Below are positions 36,301 through 47,695 of a stretch of 64,000 nucleotides of DNA, piece after piece. The notes under the pieces were generated by a model. It did not search any database. It was not told where the DNA came from and worked only from the letters and a program-made list of their open reading frames with translations. This DNA comes from Crossiella sp. SN42 (GTDB lineage Bacteria; Actinomycetota; Actinomycetes; Mycobacteriales; Pseudonocardiaceae). The stretch lies in NCBI RefSeq assembly GCF_023897065.1, contig NZ_JAMHIV010000041.1, forward strand, positions 1-64,000. Reading direction: 5' to 3'. The position numbers and the translations under genes were made by a program. Each line of letters opens with the position of its first letter. The stretch's first letter is position 1.

Positions 36301-36836
36301 CAGGGCTCCACCCGGTCGGCCAGACCCGGGTCGCGGGCCAGGGTGTCCAGCGCGGACAGGTACTCCCCGGTGCCCGAGGTGCTCGGTGTGCCACCGGCGA
36401 GCGCGGCGCGCAGGTCGGCGACCAGCACCGCCCAGCCTTCACCGTCCACATCGGACTCATGTGCGGCCACCACGAGCAGCCCGTCCCGCTCCGCGCCCCG
36501 GTCCACCCAGGCAGCGGCCAGCGCGGCGTCACCGTCGAGCGAGGCCGCGGTGTGCTGCTTCGCCTCGGCGAGCTTGGTGGCGGTGCCGGCCCAGCGCAGC
36601 TCGCCGCGGTGCCGCAGCACCTCGTGCGCCTCGATCACGGCCCGCACGGCGGCCTGCGCGTTTTTCTCACTGGTGCCCGAAGGTCCGGCGACCACGCGCA
36701 GCACGGGCGCGGAGGTCCCGGTGAACGCCTCGTCCAGCCAGGCGGCCGCCGGGGTGTCGGCGAGGTGGATCTGACCGGATGATGCGCTCAACTCTTCGGC
36801 TCCGATTCTGCTGGTGCGGTCACTGCGGCCGACCAC
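27372..36836 (-). CDS. NRPS: E*-C*-A(hOrn)-nMT-PCP-C-A(hOrn)-PCP-TE
   Basis: Terminal siderophore synthetase, 3154 aa. Domains: an epimerase-like region (1-395) with HESDVDG in place of HHxxxDG; a condensation domain (400-840) in which the motif reads SELILLDG, so both His are gone; adenylation domain 1 (from about 880), code DMENLGLINK, the N5-hydroxyornithine code; an N-methyltransferase inserted in it (about 1290-1700, SAM motif LEIGVGTG); PCP (GGHSLL about 1815); an intact C (HHIAFDE about 2002); adenylation domain 2, again DMENLGLINK; PCP (about 2882); and a thioesterase with GWSFGG (about 3012) and a terminal His in PHDELLSPE. It adds N-methyl-hydroxy-Orn and hydroxy-Orn and releases the product. 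GTG 36836 overlaps the upstream NRPS gene by 49 bases; a TTG at 36791 in a TTGA overlap, with GGAG before it, is an alternative start. Confidence 0.93.
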   Translation of the reverse strand: MVGRSDRTSRIGAEELSASSGQIHLADTPAAAWLDEAFTGTSAPVLRVVAGPSGTSEKNAQAAVRAVIEAHEVLRHRGELRWAGTATKLAEAKQHTAASLDGDAALAAAWVDRGAERDGLLVVAAHESDVDGEGWAVLVADLRAALAGGTPSTSGTGEYLSALDTLARDPGLADRVEPWLELADRVDELDLAAPWVSDGEPSGPQRTLERVLPLNEVAVAEGLRARVLLGLVPHLGATDGLLVDVSESDRDRPGVLGNLRRVFPVLFGPAELSDVDGAGARAVAVEAAAATEFGVAKYLSGSTSATFADLAEAAVLIEYGITDLGDDPDPGAGEPVPDNAARYLLRIGAWFDRNSERVRATVSWDPAALPELDAEALLSAWGKALLAHEPAAAPAPSVALPPGAVEALPLSPLQEGLLFHLMLDGAERDVYVQQAVLHLTGTLDPDRFREAVRLSLAKYPNLVAGFATADDAPAVQFIPAEFDTPFEYADLSTQDDAAFQAFVADQRSRPFHADRPPLIRFGLATVGAGEHRLVMTSELILLDGWSGGLLLSTLLEFYTDPAAESARPTTPFRDYLRWLTAQDHDQARAAWRRNLDGLTEPTLLAPGADSRAVDLTAADEIHLELPADLAARLAKRMRESGVTASTLYETAWAMLLGRLTGRDDVVFGASVSGRHPDVAGVETTVGLLFNTVPVRVQLGATDPLETVLRRVQEEQAELFDYPYLGLTDVQGLVGIGTLFDTLFVFQNFPRPSKERGFGPDGSLRVRDHEVLDATHYPVTMVVNPGVTTELRVMFHRDVFSRTEIERLAERYLNILTALADTPQASCAAVDVLVGDELALLRAGWDSTANPVPDITIADMLEQQAARTPEATALVFGETTHTYAELNERANRIARWLVQHGAGPETVVALGLPRSSDMVAALFAVLKTGAAYLPLDLDYPADRLEFMLTDTVPLYVLSTVDVDPTLPHTEIPHVLLDSAEIAAELAALPGTDLADAERRGFNRTDPHRLAHPAYVIYTSGSTGRPKGVVTPYRGLTNMQFNHRVAIFDPVVAQAGRRLRIAHTVSFSFDMSWEELLWLVEGHEVHVLTEDMRRDALALTAYCDRHLIDVINVTPTYCQQLIDNGLLEQNPGHRPVLVLLGGEAVSEQVWSALRDTPGVLGYNLYGPTEYTINTLGGGTEDSATSTVGKAIWNTRAYILDAYLRPVPVGVPGELYISGVGLARGYLKRPSLTADRFIADPYGAQGERMYRTGDLVRERPDGNLDFLGRTDDQVKIRGYRVEIGEVESALAAHPEVAQAAVIAADTDLPGVKRLLGYLVPAEATDEDFRAEVEAEQIAEWRQIYSDEYTEIPTAVFEEDYAGWDSSYDGAPIPFADMSDWRAATLERIRELKPKRLLEIGVGTGLLLSGLAQHTESYWACDFAAPVIEKLRRDLLADPDLAAKVELSVRAAHDTEGLPVGHFDTIVINSVIQYFPNVDYLTEVIGKAMDLLAPGGALFIGDVRNLRLARTFHTAIQLGRTGEGTGEAALRKAIERAVLLEKELLVDPDYFTALSDHLPTLAGADLRIKRGHMHNELSRHRYDVVLRKAGADALSVVDGPKLVWDSAVDLASRLAERPESLRVTRIPNARLTAEVAAQRALEAGSPIAVAQRLLRPDTAAGVEPEALCELAERTGYRLLLTWSDTTDGSFDAVFTLATDEILLDAYAPTRTRRAALSGYANNPSAARDNTGLVARVREHLKAVLPDYMVPAALVTMERLPLTTNGKLDRRALPSPDLAAGAGGGRAPDSPTEEALGELFAQVLGVPKVGVHDNFFDLGGHSLLAARLIGKARTALDVELAIRDLFTAPTVAELAAKALGSAPRSAVPVLTAGQRPERIPLSFAQQRLWLLDQLDTASAAYTVPTGIRLTGVLDLDALRAAFGDVLARHESLRTVIELHEGTPYQRVLPVTEIDPRVTVTAVSEAELDAAVAATIAEPFDLATGHPVRLAVLSLGAQDSVLLAVFHHIAFDEWSMRPFVEDLTTAYAARHAGQAPELAPLPVQYADYALWQRALLGSPEDPNSLHSKQLAYWRQALAGIPEELSLPLDRPRPAVASFQGETIERHIGPELAVRLRRLARSRDASVFMVFQTAVAALLHRYGGGVDIPLGCPAAGRDNEQLNDLIGFFVNTLVIRADVSGNPSFGELLDRVRYTDIAGLSHAELPFDRLVEALNPTRTLSRNPLFQVMVGYQNQGTGGASFPGLTVADGRFDPPTAKFDLDFVLRDYGSDTDGMGLDVEYAADLFDQATAATLLDRLLDLLDRVTADPDLRMSELDVLGAAGARLAAWNDTGRAFPELTIADLLEQQAARTPSASALVANPGLPGEVRWSYAQLNERANRIARLLRDRGAGPETVVALGLPRSADMVATLFAVLKTGAAYLPLDLDYPAERLAFMLADARAGCLVSTTEVAATLPATAAPTVLLDTVEDELNALSGNDLSAAERPVFSLDHPAYVIYTSGSTGKPKGVVTPYRGLTNMQFNHRAAIFDPVVAEAGRRLRIAHTVSFSFDMSWEELLWLVEGHEVHVCDEELRRDAEALTAYCDEHLIDVVNVTPTYCQQLIEAGLLDQDPGHRPLLVLLGGEAVSNQVWETLRDTPGVLGYNLYGPTEYTINTLGGGTTDRDLPTVGRPIWNTRAHVLDEYLRPVPPGVAGELYIAGVGLARGYLDRAALTAERFVANPFGAPGERMYRTGDLVRWCADGTIDFLGRTDDQVKIRGYRVEIGEIDATLAEHPGVRQVAVLAVDSELAGVKRLVAYLVGTAGETELREWAGQRLPAYMVPSAFITVDALPLTVNGKLDRAALPAPDFGARSSGRGPRTEREAVLCQVFAEVLGVPKVGVDDSFFELGGHSLLAMRLVSQLRAAGVDGVSVGAVMAAPTVAALAERLGAADGADPALAGLLALRAEGGKAPLFAIHPGFGLAWPYAALVPHLDEDRPLYGLQSPVVAGETVHSFDALAREHLRRIRTVQPSGPYHLLGWSFGGQLAHAVAGLLQAEGEQVALLAVLDAQPADPALPPDEPLEAGQIRDRLRLSAAEPTTEALVRAWTVHDRLLPGQDYPACRGTLLLFSAEGSTGTGAASWAGQVAGKIEDRVLPYPHDELLSPEAVAVFGPVLTAALREVE

Positions 36837-39800
36837 AACCCGAGCAGCGCGCTGGCGGCCGCCGGGTCGAGGTCGGGGGAGAACTGGAGGTCGAGCAGCA
36901 CGCCGTCCGCCCGGACCTGGTGGGTGGCCACGAGCACGCGCCCGGCCGGGAACAGCGGATCCGGCGCGCCTGCGCGCAGCAGCACCGCGGCGTCCCGGTG
37001 CCCGCGCAGCGCTTTGGAGCCTGCCCTGCTGGCGTGCCGGAGCAGGCCGAACTCGTGGCCGCGGTCGGCCCAGTAGCGCAGCTCCAGCTCGGTCTCCGCG
37101 CGCGGGGCGGCCGCGGCGGTGAAGGCGAACGGGTGGATGTGGCTCAGCGGCCCAACCGTGCCGGAGAGGTCACCGGCCGCGGACTTCGCGCCGGTGCGCG
37201 GATCCACCTCGCGGTCGATCCGCAGCCGGGTCCCGTTCGCGCCGGACCAGGTGCGCAGCGCCTCGATGAAGGCCGCCGCCACCGGGTCCGGATCGGCCGC
37301 CACGAGCTCGTTGATCCGGCCGCCGTCGCTTGATGCCAGCGCTGAGGCGGGAATCGGGTCGGCGGTCTCGTGCAGGGCGGCGGTCCACTCCGGCAGCGCG
37401 GCGGCCACCTCGTTGGCCTGCGCGGCCAGGTGCTCGGTCCAGGCCCGGAAGGTGGTCGGCGGCGGGGTCAGGGTCTCCCCGGCCAGCACGGCGGTGAGCT
37501 CGTCCGCGATCAGCTCCAGCGAGGGCTGGTCCACCGCCAGCCCGTGCCCGGTCAGCGTGACGCCGTCCGGGGTCAGGTCGAGCCGGAGGGTGGCGCCCCT
37601 GGTGATGTCGATCTCGGTCAGGTCCGGCTCGCCGGGCTGGATCTCGGCCCGCCACAGGCGTTTGTTGCCCGGGTCCACCACCAGGTGCAGGGCCTCGTGC
37701 CGGGCCAGCACGGTGGCCGCGGCGGCCCGCAACCGCTCCTCGGTGGCCTCGATTGACCTGGTGACCGAGACCAGCAGGCCGTTGACGCCCAGTTCGCTCT
37801 GCCGCAGCCAGTGCAGCAGCGGCGGCGGGGTCACCGGGCCGGGCGTGATCGCCGGGGGCGCGCACAGCTCGGCCAGCGCGGCCACCGTGCGGTGCTTGAA
37901 CACCTCGCGCACCGACAGCGCCAGCCCGGCCTCCTTGGCCTTGGCCACCAGCAGCGCCGCGCTGATGCTGTCACCGCCGAGGCTGAAGAAGCTCTCGCGC
38001 ACGTCCACCGTGGTCAGGCCGAGCTGTTCGGCGAACAGCCGGGCCAGGGTGGCCTCGGTCGGCGTGGCCGGTTCGGTGGCCGCCGCGACCTGCGGGGCGG
38101 GGTCGGGCAGCCGGGCGCGGTCGAGCTTTCCGTTGGGGTTCTTGGGGAACTCGGCCAGCGGCACCAGCAGCGCGGGCACCAGGTAGTCCGGCAGCCTGCC
38201 CGCGAGCCGCTCGCGCAGCGCGGCCGGGTCGGGCTCGGTGCCCGGCGCCGCGATGAAGTAGCCGATCAGCCGGAGCGCGCCGCCAGGTCCCGGCCGGGCG
38301 ACCACCACGGCCTTGTCCACCTCGGGCTCGGCCAGCAGCGCGGCCTCGATCTCGCCGGGCTCGATCCGGAAGCCGCGGATCTTGACCTGGCTGTCCGCCC
38401 GGCCGAGGAACTCGATCACCTCGCCGCGGCGGCGGGCCCGGTCGCCGGTGCGGTACAGCCGGGAGCCGGGCGGGCCGAAGGGGTTGGCCAGGAAGCGTTC
38501 CGCGGTCCGGCCGGGCTGGCCGAGGTAGCCGCGGGCCAGTCCGTGCCCGGCCAGGTACAGCTCACCGGCCACCCCCGGCGGTACCGGCCGGAGCGCGTGG
38601 TCGAGCAGGTAGGCCTGGGTGTTGGCCACCGGCACGCCGATCGGCACCGGCCCCGAGCCGGGGCTGCCGACCTGCGCGAGGCTGTCGCCCGCGGCCTCCG
38701 AGCAGCCGTAGAGGTTGACCAGCCTGGCCAGCGGCCAGCGCGCGGCCACCTGCCCGGCCAGCTCGGCGGAAAGCGCCTCACCGCTGGAGATCCAGGTGCG
38801 CACCGAGCCCAGCGTGCCCTCGGGCGCGGTGCGCAGCAGCGCGGAGAGCAGGCTGGGCACCACGGTGACCAGGTCCACCGCGTGCCGGTCGATCAGCTCG
38901 ACCAGTGCGGCCGGATCGCTGACCGCGGCGTCATCGGCCAGCACCACGGTGTCCCCGGCGACCAGGCCGCCGAGCAGCTCGGTGGAGCCGTCGATGAAGC
39001 TCAGCGAGCTCTTCGCGATCCGCACCCCGCCGGCCAGTTCCCGGCCCCAGTCCAGCCGGTTGGCCAGCGCGGTCTGGGTGCCCGCGACTGCTTTGGGGCG
39101 GCCGGTGGAGCCGGAGGTGAACACCAGGTAGGCCGGGTGCTCGCCGCGGATCTCCACCGGTGGCCGGGCAGGCCCGGTGGCCGCCGGTGGGCAGGTGTCC
39201 GTGAGCCCGAACTCGGCGGCGAACTCCGGCAGGCACACCACCAGCGCGGGCCGCGCGTCGGCCAGCATCAGCTCGATGCGGTCCCGCGGGTAGCCCAGGT
39301 CGACCGGCAGGTAGGCGGCGCCGGTCTTGACGATCGCCAGCAGCGCCACCACCAGCTCCGCGGTGCGCGGCAGCGCCAGCGCGACGATCCGCTCCGGTCC
39401 CGCGCCCCTGGCCGCCAGCGCGTCCGCGAGCCGTTCGGCCCTGCGGTCCAGTTCGGCGTAGCTCAGCGACTCCGCGCCCGCCAGCACCGCGGTGGCCTCC
39501 GGCGTGCGCGCGACCTGCGCGGCGAACAGGGCGGCCGGGTCGGGCGCGGTCAGCTCGGTCGCGTTGCCGGGCATGGTCACCGCGGCCAGCTCAGCCTCGG
39601 TCATGATGTCCACAGTGGACAGTGCGCGGTCCGGTTCGGCCAATGCGGTGCGCAGCAGCAGCTCCAGCCGGTCGATCAGGCGCTGCACGGTGCCGTGGTC
39701 GAACAGGTCCTTGGCGTAGACGGCGAACCCGTCCAGCCCGGCGGACTCGGTCTCGGTGAAGTACAGGTCCAGGTCGAACTTGACCCCGCCGGTGTCCGGC

Positions 39801-42800
39801 AGGAACGGCTGGGTGGTCAGGCCGGGCAGCTGGAGCTCCAGGTCGTCGGCGCGCTGGTGGATCAGCATCACCTGGAACAGCGGGTGCCGGGACAGCGAGC
39901 GCTCCGGCGCGACCCGCTCCACCACCCAGTCGAAGGGCACGTCGGCGTGCGCGAAGGCGTCCAGGTCGGCGGCGCGCACCCGGCCCAGCAGCTCGGTGAA
40001 GCTCGGGTCGCCTGCGAGGTCGGTGCGCAGCACCAGCGTGTTGGCGAACAACCCGACCAGGGGTTCCAGGTCCGCGTCGCCGCGGCCGGTGATCGGCGAG
40101 CCGAGCGGGATGTCCGTGCCCGCGCCGAGTTTGCTCAACAGCGCGGCCAGTGCCGCGTGCAGCACCATGAAGACGCTGGCGCCCTGCCGGGCCGCGAGCG
40201 CGCGCATCGAGTCCAGCAGTTCCTGGGGCAGCTGGAACTGGACCAGCCCGCCGCGGTGGCTGGCCTCCGCCGGTCGCGGCCGGTCGGTGGGCAGGGACAG
40301 TTCCGCCGGCGCGCCGGCCAGGGTCCGCGCCCAGTAGTCGAGCTGGCGACCGGCCACCGAGTCCGCCTCGGTGCGGGCACCGAGGATCTCCCGCTGCCAC
40401 ACCGCGAAGTCCGCGTACTGCACCGGAAGCTCGGGCCAGCTCGGCTCCTGCCCGGCGGCCCTGGCGGTGTAGGCCTCGCCGAGGGTGGCCAGCAGCGGGC
40501 CGAAGGACCACTCGTCGGCCGCGGAGTGGTGCAGCAGCAGCACGAGCTCCCACTCCTGCTCGCCGGTGCGGGCCAGGCTCACCCGCACCGGCAGCTCGGC
40601 GTCCAGCCGGAAGGTGTGCTCGGCCGCCGTGCTCAGATTGTCCACAATGGACACGCTGAGCTGCTCGCGAGCCTCGGCGGGGGAGAGGATCCGTTGCACC
40701 GGGAGGCCGTCCGGCCCCTCGGTCAGCAGGGTGCGCAGCGCCTCGTGCCGGGCGACCACATCGCCGAAGGCCGCCCGCAGCGCGTCCAGGTCCACCGGCC
40801 CGCGCACCCGCACGCCCAGCGGCAGGCCGTAGGAGGTGGACGGGCCGCGCAGCTTCTCCTCGAACCACAGCCCGGTCTGCGGGAACGAGGCGGGCACCAC
40901 CTCGGGCCGCCGCACCTCGCGCACCGCGGGCCGGGTGTCCGTGGCCGAGGGCAGCCGGGCGGCCAGCTCGGCCACGGTCGGCGCGTCGAACAGCGCCCGC
41001 AGGTCCAGCTCCACCGACAGCAGGGCGCGCACCCGGCCGATCACCTTGGTGGCCAGCAGGGAATGCCCGCCCAGTGCGAAGAAGTCGTCGTCGATGCCGA
41101 TCTCCGGCAGCCCGAGCACCTCGGCGAACACCCCGCACAGCACGCGTTCCCGCTCATCCCGGGGGCCGCGGCCGGAGACCTGCGCGCCCAGGTCGGGCTC
41201 GGGCAGCGCGCGCCGGTCCAGCTTGCCGTTGACCGTGACCGGCAGCTCGGTCATGGCCACGAAGGCCGCGGGCACCATGTAGTCCGGCACCCGCTCGGCC
41301 ACCCCGGCCCGCAGCGCGGCCAGGTCCACCTCGGCGGCAGGCACGAAGTAGGCGACCGGAAGTCCTTGGCGCAGCACGACCGCGCACTGCGCGACCTCGG
41401 CCTGCGCGGCCAGCGCGGCCTCGATATCGCCCAGCTCCACCCGGAAACCGCGGATCTTGACCTGGTCGTCGACCCGGCCGAGGCAGTCCAGGCTGCCGTC
41501 GGCCAGCCAGCGCGCCAGGTCGCCGGTCCGGTACATCCGGCTGCCCGCGTGGCCGTAGGGGTTGGCGGTGAAGCGTTCCGCGGTCAGGCCCGGCCGGCCC
41601 GCGTACCCGCGCGCCAGCTGGGTCCCGGCCAGGTACAGCTCGCCGGTGACACCCGGCGGCACCGGCCGCAGCCGCTCGTCCAGCACGTAGGCCTGGGTGT
41701 TGTGGAACGGCCGCCCGATCACCGGTGTGCCGGTCACCTCGGCCGAGGTCGCCCAGATGGTGGCCTCGGTCGGCCCGTACACGTTCGTCACCCGCGCGGC
41801 GACCGCGCGCAGCTCCGCCGCGGTGGCCGGGGGCAGTGCCTCGCCGCCGACCAGCACCCGCAGGCCGCGCAGCAGACCCGGTTCCTGGGCCAGGATCGCG
41901 CCGAAGAGCGAGGGCGTGGCCTGGATGACGGTGGCCCCGGAGCCGGCGGCCAGCCTGGCCAGCCGGGCCGGGTCGCGCACGGTGTCCTTGGTGGCCAGCA
42001 CCACCTGCGCGCCGGAGACCAGCGGCAGGTAGATCTCCAGGGCCGCGATGTCGAAGGCGATCGTGGTCACCGCGAGCAGCCGGTCGGCGCAGGCCAGCGG
42101 CGTCAGGTCGTCCATTGTGGACAGGAAGTTGGCCAGCGCGGAGTGCGGGATGCCCACGCCCTTGGGGCGGCCGGTGGAGCCGGAGGTGTAGATGGTGTAG
42201 GCGAGTTGGCCCGGCCGCAGTCGCCCGTGCGGCTCCGCGTCCAGCACGTCCCAGCCCGGCCGGTCCAGCACCAGCTGCTCCGGCCCTGGCGCCAGTTCGG
42301 CCAGTGCGGCGGTGGTGAGCACGCAGGCCGCGCCCGCGTCGGTGATCATGTAGTGCAGCCGGTCCGCCGGGTGGTCGGCGTCCAGCGGCAGGTAGGCCGC
42401 GCCGGACTTGAGCACGCCGAGCAGCGCCACCACCAGTTCGGGGGTGCGCGGCAGCAGCAGCGCCACCACCGACTCCGCGCCGATTCCCTTGGCGCACAGG
42501 GCTGCCGCCAGTCGCTCGGCGCGGTGGTCCAGCTCGGCGTAGGTCAGCGTGGACCCGTCCTCGCCGCGTACGGCCACCGCCTCCGGGGTGCGCCGGACCT
42601 GCGCCTCGAACCGGTCCACCACCGTGGTCTCCGGCACCGCGCGCCCGGTGTCGTTCCACTCGGCGAGCTGGGTGAGCAGTTCTTCCTCCGGCAGCAGGGG
42701 AAGTGCGCTGATCGGAGTGTCCGGAGTGGACAGTGCGGCGGCGAGCAGGTGCTCCAGGTGGTCCAGCAGCCGGGTGATCCGGTCCGCCTCGAACAGGTCC

Positions 42801-44137
42801 AGCCGGTAGGTGGCCTCCACCAGCAGCCCGTCCGGCCGCAGGAACGCCTCCAGCCACAGGTCGAACTGGGCGCCGTCGTTGCGGATGTGCTCCCAGTCCG
42901 ACTCGATGCCCGGCAGGTCGAGGCCGCCGATGCGCTGGGCCAAGAACAACAGCATCACGTCGAAGAGCGGACCGCGCCCTCGGCGGCGTTCCGGGCGCAG
43001 GTCGTCGATCAGCTTGTCGAAGGGCAGGCCCTGGTGGGCGAACCCGTCGGTGGCGGTGCGCCGCACCTGGCCGAGCAGCTCGCGGAAGGTCGGGTCGCCG
43101 GAGACGTCGGTGCGCAGCACCAGGGTGTTGCCGAAGTTGCCAACCAGCTGCTGTGCCTGCGCGTGCCCCCGGTCCATCACCGCGGAGCCCAGCGGGATGT
43201 CGGTGGCCCCGGTGTAGCGCCGCAGCAGCACCGAACAGGCCGCCACCATGATCATGAACGGCGTGACGTTCTCGCTCGCCGCGACCGCGCGCAGGCCCTG
43301 CGCCACCGCCGGGTCGAACCACTTCGCGACCAGCCCGCCGCGCTCGGAGCCGCTGGTCGGGCGCGGGTGATCCGTCGGCAGGTCAAGGGGTTCCGGGGCG
43401 GGGGTGAGCTGCTCGCGCCAGTACGCCAGGTCGGCCTTGCTGCTCTCGGTCGGCCAGCGGGACTGCTCCCAGGCCGCGTAGTCGGCGAACTGCACCTCCA
43501 TCGGCGGCAGCCCGCTGGGCTCGCCGGTGACCTCGGCCCGGTACAGCGCGGAGAGCTCGTGCGAGAGCACGCCCCAGGTGCCGCCGTCCCAGGCGATGTG
43601 GTGCACCACCAGGATCAGCGCCAGCTCGCGCTCGGCGAAGCGGAGCAGCGCCAGCCGGATCGACTCCTCGGCGGAGAGGTCGTAGGGCACCGCGGCCAGC
43701 CGCTCGGCCGCCGCCCGCCCGGCTGCGGCCCATTCGGACTCCGGCAGCGACGTGTGATCCGTCACGGGCAGCTCGACCCGGTAGTCCGCGGTGACCACCT
43801 GGTGTGCGGTCCCGTCGGCCTCGGCGAGGTAACGGGTGCGCAAGATCTCATGCCGGTCCACCAGGACTTGCAGCGCGCGGTGCAGCGCAGGCACGTCCAC
43901 CGGGCCGGACAGCCGGACCAGCAGCGGCACGTTGTAGGTGGTGGAGTGCGGAAACGTCCGCTGGTGCACCCACATGCTCTGCTGGGCGAAGGACAGCGGG
44001 GTGCGCGCGGAGCGGTCCCTCGGGGTGACGCGGTCCGGTGACGAGTCCTCGGCGATGCCGGCCTTGGCCATCAGCTGGCGCATGAGCGCGCGTCGCTTGG
44101 CCGCGGCGTCGGTCCGCGCGCCCGGTTCGTTCGTCAT
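36788..44137 (-). CDS. NRPS: C-A(Gly)-PCP-C-A(beta-Ala)-PCP-E*
   Basis: Middle siderophore synthetase, 2449 aa. Domains: C1 with HHIAWDG (about residue 181); A1 with pocket code DILQLGVIWK, close to the known glycine code; PCP1 (GGHSLLA about 1024); C2 with HHSAADE (about 1205); A2 with code IDTVISLGDK, in which the Asp that normally sits at position 235 is shifted to 236, as in beta-alanine domains (VDWVISLADK); PCP2 (GGDSIS about 2055); then an epimerase-like domain (about 2090-2440) with HGLAVDQ instead of HHxxxDG. Beta-alanine has no stereocentre, so this last domain cannot be a working epimerase on its own module. ATG 44137 with GAGGA upstream. First gene of the minus-strand NRPS unit, facing a shared divergent iron-box region. 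Confidence 0.93.
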   Translation of the reverse strand: MTNEPGARTDAAAKRRALMRQLMAKAGIAEDSSPDRVTPRDRSARTPLSFAQQSMWVHQRTFPHSTTYNVPLLVRLSGPVDVPALHRALQVLVDRHEILRTRYLAEADGTAHQVVTADYRVELPVTDHTSLPESEWAAAGRAAAERLAAVPYDLSAEESIRLALLRFAERELALILVVHHIAWDGGTWGVLSHELSALYRAEVTGEPSGLPPMEVQFADYAAWEQSRWPTESSKADLAYWREQLTPAPEPLDLPTDHPRPTSGSERGGLVAKWFDPAVAQGLRAVAASENVTPFMIMVAACSVLLRRYTGATDIPLGSAVMDRGHAQAQQLVGNFGNTLVLRTDVSGDPTFRELLGQVRRTATDGFAHQGLPFDKLIDDLRPERRRGRGPLFDVMLLFLAQRIGGLDLPGIESDWEHIRNDGAQFDLWLEAFLRPDGLLVEATYRLDLFEADRITRLLDHLEHLLAAALSTPDTPISALPLLPEEELLTQLAEWNDTGRAVPETTVVDRFEAQVRRTPEAVAVRGEDGSTLTYAELDHRAERLAAALCAKGIGAESVVALLLPRTPELVVALLGVLKSGAAYLPLDADHPADRLHYMITDAGAACVLTTAALAELAPGPEQLVLDRPGWDVLDAEPHGRLRPGQLAYTIYTSGSTGRPKGVGIPHSALANFLSTMDDLTPLACADRLLAVTTIAFDIAALEIYLPLVSGAQVVLATKDTVRDPARLARLAAGSGATVIQATPSLFGAILAQEPGLLRGLRVLVGGEALPPATAAELRAVAARVTNVYGPTEATIWATSAEVTGTPVIGRPFHNTQAYVLDERLRPVPPGVTGELYLAGTQLARGYAGRPGLTAERFTANPYGHAGSRMYRTGDLARWLADGSLDCLGRVDDQVKIRGFRVELGDIEAALAAQAEVAQCAVVLRQGLPVAYFVPAAEVDLAALRAGVAERVPDYMVPAAFVAMTELPVTVNGKLDRRALPEPDLGAQVSGRGPRDERERVLCGVFAEVLGLPEIGIDDDFFALGGHSLLATKVIGRVRALLSVELDLRALFDAPTVAELAARLPSATDTRPAVREVRRPEVVPASFPQTGLWFEEKLRGPSTSYGLPLGVRVRGPVDLDALRAAFGDVVARHEALRTLLTEGPDGLPVQRILSPAEAREQLSVSIVDNLSTAAEHTFRLDAELPVRVSLARTGEQEWELVLLLHHSAADEWSFGPLLATLGEAYTARAAGQEPSWPELPVQYADFAVWQREILGARTEADSVAGRQLDYWARTLAGAPAELSLPTDRPRPAEASHRGGLVQFQLPQELLDSMRALAARQGASVFMVLHAALAALLSKLGAGTDIPLGSPITGRGDADLEPLVGLFANTLVLRTDLAGDPSFTELLGRVRAADLDAFAHADVPFDWVVERVAPERSLSRHPLFQVMLIHQRADDLELQLPGLTTQPFLPDTGGVKFDLDLYFTETESAGLDGFAVYAKDLFDHGTVQRLIDRLELLLRTALAEPDRALSTVDIMTEAELAAVTMPGNATELTAPDPAALFAAQVARTPEATAVLAGAESLSYAELDRRAERLADALAARGAGPERIVALALPRTAELVVALLAIVKTGAAYLPVDLGYPRDRIELMLADARPALVVCLPEFAAEFGLTDTCPPAATGPARPPVEIRGEHPAYLVFTSGSTGRPKAVAGTQTALANRLDWGRELAGGVRIAKSSLSFIDGSTELLGGLVAGDTVVLADDAAVSDPAALVELIDRHAVDLVTVVPSLLSALLRTAPEGTLGSVRTWISSGEALSAELAGQVAARWPLARLVNLYGCSEAAGDSLAQVGSPGSGPVPIGVPVANTQAYLLDHALRPVPPGVAGELYLAGHGLARGYLGQPGRTAERFLANPFGPPGSRLYRTGDRARRRGEVIEFLGRADSQVKIRGFRIEPGEIEAALLAEPEVDKAVVVARPGPGGALRLIGYFIAAPGTEPDPAALRERLAGRLPDYLVPALLVPLAEFPKNPNGKLDRARLPDPAPQVAAATEPATPTEATLARLFAEQLGLTTVDVRESFFSLGGDSISAALLVAKAKEAGLALSVREVFKHRTVAALAELCAPPAITPGPVTPPPLLHWLRQSELGVNGLLVSVTRSIEATEERLRAAAATVLARHEALHLVVDPGNKRLWRAEIQPGEPDLTEIDITRGATLRLDLTPDGVTLTGHGLAVDQPSLELIADELTAVLAGETLTPPPTTFRAWTEHLAAQANEVAAALPEWTAALHETADPIPASALASSDGGRINELVAADPDPVAAAFIEALRTWSGANGTRLRIDREVDPRTGAKSAAGDLSGTVGPLSHIHPFAFTAAAAPRAETELELRYWADRGHEFGLLRHASRAGSKALRGHRDAAVLLRAGAPDPLFPAGRVLVATHQVRADGVLLDLQFSPDLDPAAASALLGLWSAAVTAPAESEPKS

Positions 44138-44170
44138 CAGTCGTTGTCCTCGGAGAGCGCGGGGAGCAGG

Positions 44171-44209
44171 GTCTATGAGGCTAACCTTGCTTAGGTTAGC
44201 CTTCCTTTT
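44171..44209. promoter_or_regulatory. Double iron-box region between the divergent NRPS genes
   Basis: The 122-base gap between the NRPS genes at 44137 (-) and 44260 (+) contains GGCTAACC-N7-GGTTAGCC (44179-44201), a perfect eight-base inverted repeat. Two overlapping partial DmdR1/IdeR boxes can be placed here: 44171-44189 (about 12 of 19) and 44191-44209 (TTAGGTTAGCCTTCCTTTT, about 13 of 19). One site may serve each direction. Confidence 0.75.
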
Positions 44210-44259
44210 GCAAGAGGCCAGTGTGCCATGCAGCCTGGATCACAAGGGAGTACAAGCCC

Positions 44260-47200
44260 GTGCCGAGCAGCCCGACCGCCGATGACCTGCGCCGCGAAGT
44301 GGCACAACTGGTGGACCGCACCCCGGAGGAGCTCCAGGACGCGGACAACCTCATCGAGCTGGGGCTGGACTCGATCCGGCTGATGCGGCTGGCCGGGCAG
44401 TGGCGCAAGCGCGGCATCGAGGTGACCTTCGCCGAGCTGGCCGAGCGGCCGAGCCTGGGGGAGTGGTTCGACCTGCTCAGCGAGCGCCTCGCCCCGGCGG
44501 CGGCTCCGGCCGCGCCCGCGGCCCCGGCGGCCCGGTTCGACAGCGCCGCGCCGTTCCCGCTGGCGCTGATGCAGCACGCCTACTGGGTGGGCCGTGGCGA
44601 CGGGCAGGCCCTCGGCGCGGTGGCCGCGCACCTGTACGTGGAGTTCGACGGCGGCGACGTGGACCCGGACCGGCTGATCCCGGCGGTGCGCGCGCTGGTC
44701 CAGCGGCACGGCATGCTGCGCGCCCGGCTCACCGACGACGGCCACCAGCGCATCCAGGACCAACCCAGCGCCGACTCGCTCACCGTCGAGGACCTGCGGG
44801 AACTCGACGCCGCGGCGGTCGAGGCGCGGCTGGCGGAGCTGCGCGAGGCCTGGTCGCACCAGATCCTGGACATCGAGGGCGGGCAGGTCTTCGCCCTCCA
44901 GCTCACCCGGCTGCCCGGCGGGCGGACCCGGCTGCACGTGGACGTGGACATGGTGGCCGCGGACGCGCTCAGCTTCCGGGTGCTGCTGGCCGACCTCGCC
45001 GCGCTCTACCAGGGCGCCGAGCTGGCGCCGATCGACTACAGCTACCCGCAGTACCTGGCCGAGCGCGCGCCGCTGCGCCAGGACGCCTGGGAGAAGGCCC
45101 GCAGCTGGTGGCAGAGCCGCCTGCCCGAGCTGCCCGCCGCGCCCGACCTGCCGCTGGTGCCCGAGCAGGACCGCGGCGACGCGCTGCGCACCGTGCGCAA
45201 GCACCTGTGGCTGGCGCCTGCGGACAAGCAGCGGCTGATCGAGCGCGCGCACCAGCACCGGATCACCCCGGCGATGGCGCTGGCCACGGTGTTCGCCGAG
45301 GTGCTCGCCGCGTGGAGCGGGCAGCCCCGGTTCCTGCTCAACCTGCCGCTGTTCGACCGGGAGAACACCCACGCCGACGTGGCCAAGCTGGTCGGCGACT
45401 TCACCGGCTCGGTGCTGCTGGACGTGGACCTGTCCGAGCCGCGCTCCTTCCTGGAGGACGCCCGGCGGCTGCAGGGCCGGATGCACACCGACGCCGCCTA
45501 CGCCGACTACTCCGGCGTCGAGGTGCTGCGCGACCTCTCCCGCGCCAACGGCGAACAGGTGCTCGCCCCCGTGGTCTACACCAGCGCGCTCAACCTGGGC
45601 GAGCTGTTCGACGAGGCGGTCAAGAGCAGCTTCGGCGAGCCGGTGTGGATCATCTCGCAGGGCCCGCAGGTGCTGCTGGACGCGCAGGTCACCGAGGTCA
45701 ACGGCGGTCTGCTGGTCAACTGGGACATCAGGGACGCGGCCTTCCCCGCCGGGCTGATGGACGCGATGTTCGAGGCCTACCGCACGCTGGTGCACTGGCT
45801 GGGCTCGGCCGACTCGGACTGGAACCAGCCGGTGCCCGCGCTGCTGCCGGAGTCCCAGCTGGCCGTGCGGGAGGCCGCCAACCAGACCGCCGCGCCGCGC
45901 TCCGGCCGCCGGCTGCACGAGGGATTCTTCAACCAGGCCAAGAAGACGCCGGACGCGCCCGCGGTGCTGTGGGGCGCGGACGGCTCGCTGAGCTACCGCG
46001 AACTGGCCGAGCAGGCCCGCCGGGTGGCCGGGGCGCTGCTGACCCGCGGCGTCGAGCCGGGCGAGGCGGTCGCGGTCACCCTGCCCAAGGGGCCGGAGCA
46101 GATCGTGGCCGTGCTGGGCGTGCTCGCCGCGGGGGCGACCTACGTGCCGGTGAGCGTGGAGCAGCCGGCCGCGCGGCGGGAGCGGATCCACGCCCGTGCC
46201 GGGGTCCGGCTGGTGCTCGATGCCGACCGGCTGGCCGAGGCGCTGCGGGCGGAACCGGTGGAACCGTTGCTGGGCAACGAGGAAGTCCCCGCCTACGTGC
46301 TGTTCACCTCCGGCTCCACCGGCGAGCCCAAGGGCGTCGAGGTGCCGCACCGGGCCGCGATGAACACCATCGACGACCTCAACGCGCGCTTCGAGATCGG
46401 CCCGGCGGACCGCACGCTCGGGGTGTCCGCGCTGGACTTCGACCTGTCCGTGTTCGACATCTTCGGCCCGCTCTCCGTCGGCGGCGCGATCGTGCTGGTC
46501 GGCGAGAGCGAGCGCAGGGAGGCCGCGGACTGGGCCACCCTGGTGCGCGAGCGCGGGGTCACCATCGTCAACTGCGTGCCGCCGCTGCTGGACATGCTGC
46601 TCAACGCCGGAAACCTGGGCGAGAGCCTGCGCCTGGTGCTGCTCGGCGGCGACTGGGTCACCGTCGACCTGCCCGGCCGCCTGCGCGCCCAGGCCCCGGC
46701 GGCCAGGTTCGTCGGCCTCGGCGGCACCACCGAGACCGCCATCCACTCCACCGTGTGTGAGGTCACCGGCGAGGTGCCCGGCCACTGGATCTCGGTGCCC
46801 TACGGCACTCCGCTGGCCAACGTGCGCTGCCGGGTGGTGGACGCGCGCGGCCGGGACTGCCCGGACTGGGTGGCCGGTGAGCTGTGGATCGGCGGCGACG
46901 GCGTGGCACTGGGCTACCGCGGCGACCCGGAGCGCACCGCCGACCGGTTCGTTGTCCACAATGGACAGAACTGGTACCGGACCGGGGACCTGGGCCGCTA
47001 CTGGCCGGACGGCACCCTGGAGTTCCTCGGCCGCCGCGACCACCAGGTGAAGCTGCGCGGTTTCCGGATCGAGCTGGGCGAGGTCGAGTCCGCGCTGGGC
47101 GCGCTGGACGGGGTCGGCCGGGCCATCGCCGGGGTGACCCGCGCGCCAGGCGCCGCCCTGGTCGCCGCGGTCGCCGCCAGTGGGGTCACCGGCGAGGAGC

Positions 47201-47688
47201 TGCGCGAGCGGGTCAGGGAGTCGCTGCCGCCGCACATGGTGCCCGAGCGGGTGCTGGTGCTGGCGGAGCTGCCGCTGACCGCCAACGGCAAGATCGACCG
47301 GCGCGCGGTGCAGAAGCTGTGGGCCGAGGAGGACACCGGCAGGCCGTTCGTGCCGCCGCGCACCGCGCTGGAGAAGGTGATCGCGGGCGTCTGGCACGAG
47401 GTGCTCGGCGGCGCGGAGTTCGGCCTCGATGACGACTTCTTCCAGCGCGGCGGCGACTCGGTGCTGGCCACCACGATCGTCAGCAGGCTGCGCGAGGCAC
47501 TGGACACCACGGACGTCTCGGTGAAGCTGCTGTTCGCCACGCTGTCGGTGGGTACCATGGCCGCCCAGCTGGCCGAGCGGGAGAGCACCCCCGGCAGGCT
47601 GGCGCAGGTGGCCGAGATCTACCTGGCCGTGCAGGAGATGTCGGCCGATGAGGTCGAGGCCGAACTGTCCCGCACCGCAGGCGAATGA
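44260..47688 (+). CDS. NRPS loading/heterocyclisation protein: ArCP-Cy-A-PCP
   Basis: Starts the chain, 1142 aa. An aryl carrier domain (IELGLDSIRL, Ser about 38) accepts the salicyl group. A cyclisation domain follows with DMVAADALS (about 230), the DxxxxDxxS motif of Cy domains that form oxazoline or thiazoline rings. The adenylation domain (TSGSTGEPKGVE about 684, LGGDWV as in PchE/HMWP2/MbtB enzymes) gives the code DLFNLGLIHK. This is nearest to cysteine codes (DLYNLSLIWK) but not decisive; Ser or Thr remain possible. A PCP ends the protein (RGGDSVL about 1065). No methyltransferase or epimerase is inserted. GTG 44260 is used because AAGGGAG lies nine bases upstream. It is eight bases from the ligase gene. 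Confidence 0.92.
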   Translation: MPSSPTADDLRREVAQLVDRTPEELQDADNLIELGLDSIRLMRLAGQWRKRGIEVTFAELAERPSLGEWFDLLSERLAPAAAPAAPAAPAARFDSAAPFPLALMQHAYWVGRGDGQALGAVAAHLYVEFDGGDVDPDRLIPAVRALVQRHGMLRARLTDDGHQRIQDQPSADSLTVEDLRELDAAAVEARLAELREAWSHQILDIEGGQVFALQLTRLPGGRTRLHVDVDMVAADALSFRVLLADLAALYQGAELAPIDYSYPQYLAERAPLRQDAWEKARSWWQSRLPELPAAPDLPLVPEQDRGDALRTVRKHLWLAPADKQRLIERAHQHRITPAMALATVFAEVLAAWSGQPRFLLNLPLFDRENTHADVAKLVGDFTGSVLLDVDLSEPRSFLEDARRLQGRMHTDAAYADYSGVEVLRDLSRANGEQVLAPVVYTSALNLGELFDEAVKSSFGEPVWIISQGPQVLLDAQVTEVNGGLLVNWDIRDAAFPAGLMDAMFEAYRTLVHWLGSADSDWNQPVPALLPESQLAVREAANQTAAPRSGRRLHEGFFNQAKKTPDAPAVLWGADGSLSYRELAEQARRVAGALLTRGVEPGEAVAVTLPKGPEQIVAVLGVLAAGATYVPVSVEQPAARRERIHARAGVRLVLDADRLAEALRAEPVEPLLGNEEVPAYVLFTSGSTGEPKGVEVPHRAAMNTIDDLNARFEIGPADRTLGVSALDFDLSVFDIFGPLSVGGAIVLVGESERREAADWATLVRERGVTIVNCVPPLLDMLLNAGNLGESLRLVLLGGDWVTVDLPGRLRAQAPAARFVGLGGTTETAIHSTVCEVTGEVPGHWISVPYGTPLANVRCRVVDARGRDCPDWVAGELWIGGDGVALGYRGDPERTADRFVVHNGQNWYRTGDLGRYWPDGTLEFLGRRDHQVKLRGFRIELGEVESALGALDGVGRAIAGVTRAPGAALVAAVAASGVTGEELRERVRESLPPHMVPERVLVLAELPLTANGKIDRRAVQKLWAEEDTGRPFVPPRTALEKVIAGVWHEVLGGAEFGLDDDFFQRGGDSVLATTIVSRLREALDTTDVSVKLLFATLSVGTMAAQLAERESTPGRLAQVAEIYLAVQEMSADEVEAELSRTAGE

Positions 47689-47695
47689 GGACAAG

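Noticed and set aside
36788-38000. A functional epimerase at the end of the middle NRPS
   Set aside because: The HHxxxDG motif reads HGLAVDQ and the module substrate is predicted to be beta-alanine, which cannot be epimerised.
37811-44041. A 2076-codon open frame on the + strand opposite the middle NRPS gene
   Set aside because: Same mirror effect; no recognisable motif and no start region, against a fully recognisable NRPS on the other strand.
44191-47694. A 1167-codon open frame on the - strand opposite the ArCP-Cy-A-PCP gene
   Set aside because: No motifs; the + strand has all carrier, cyclisation and adenylation motifs in order.
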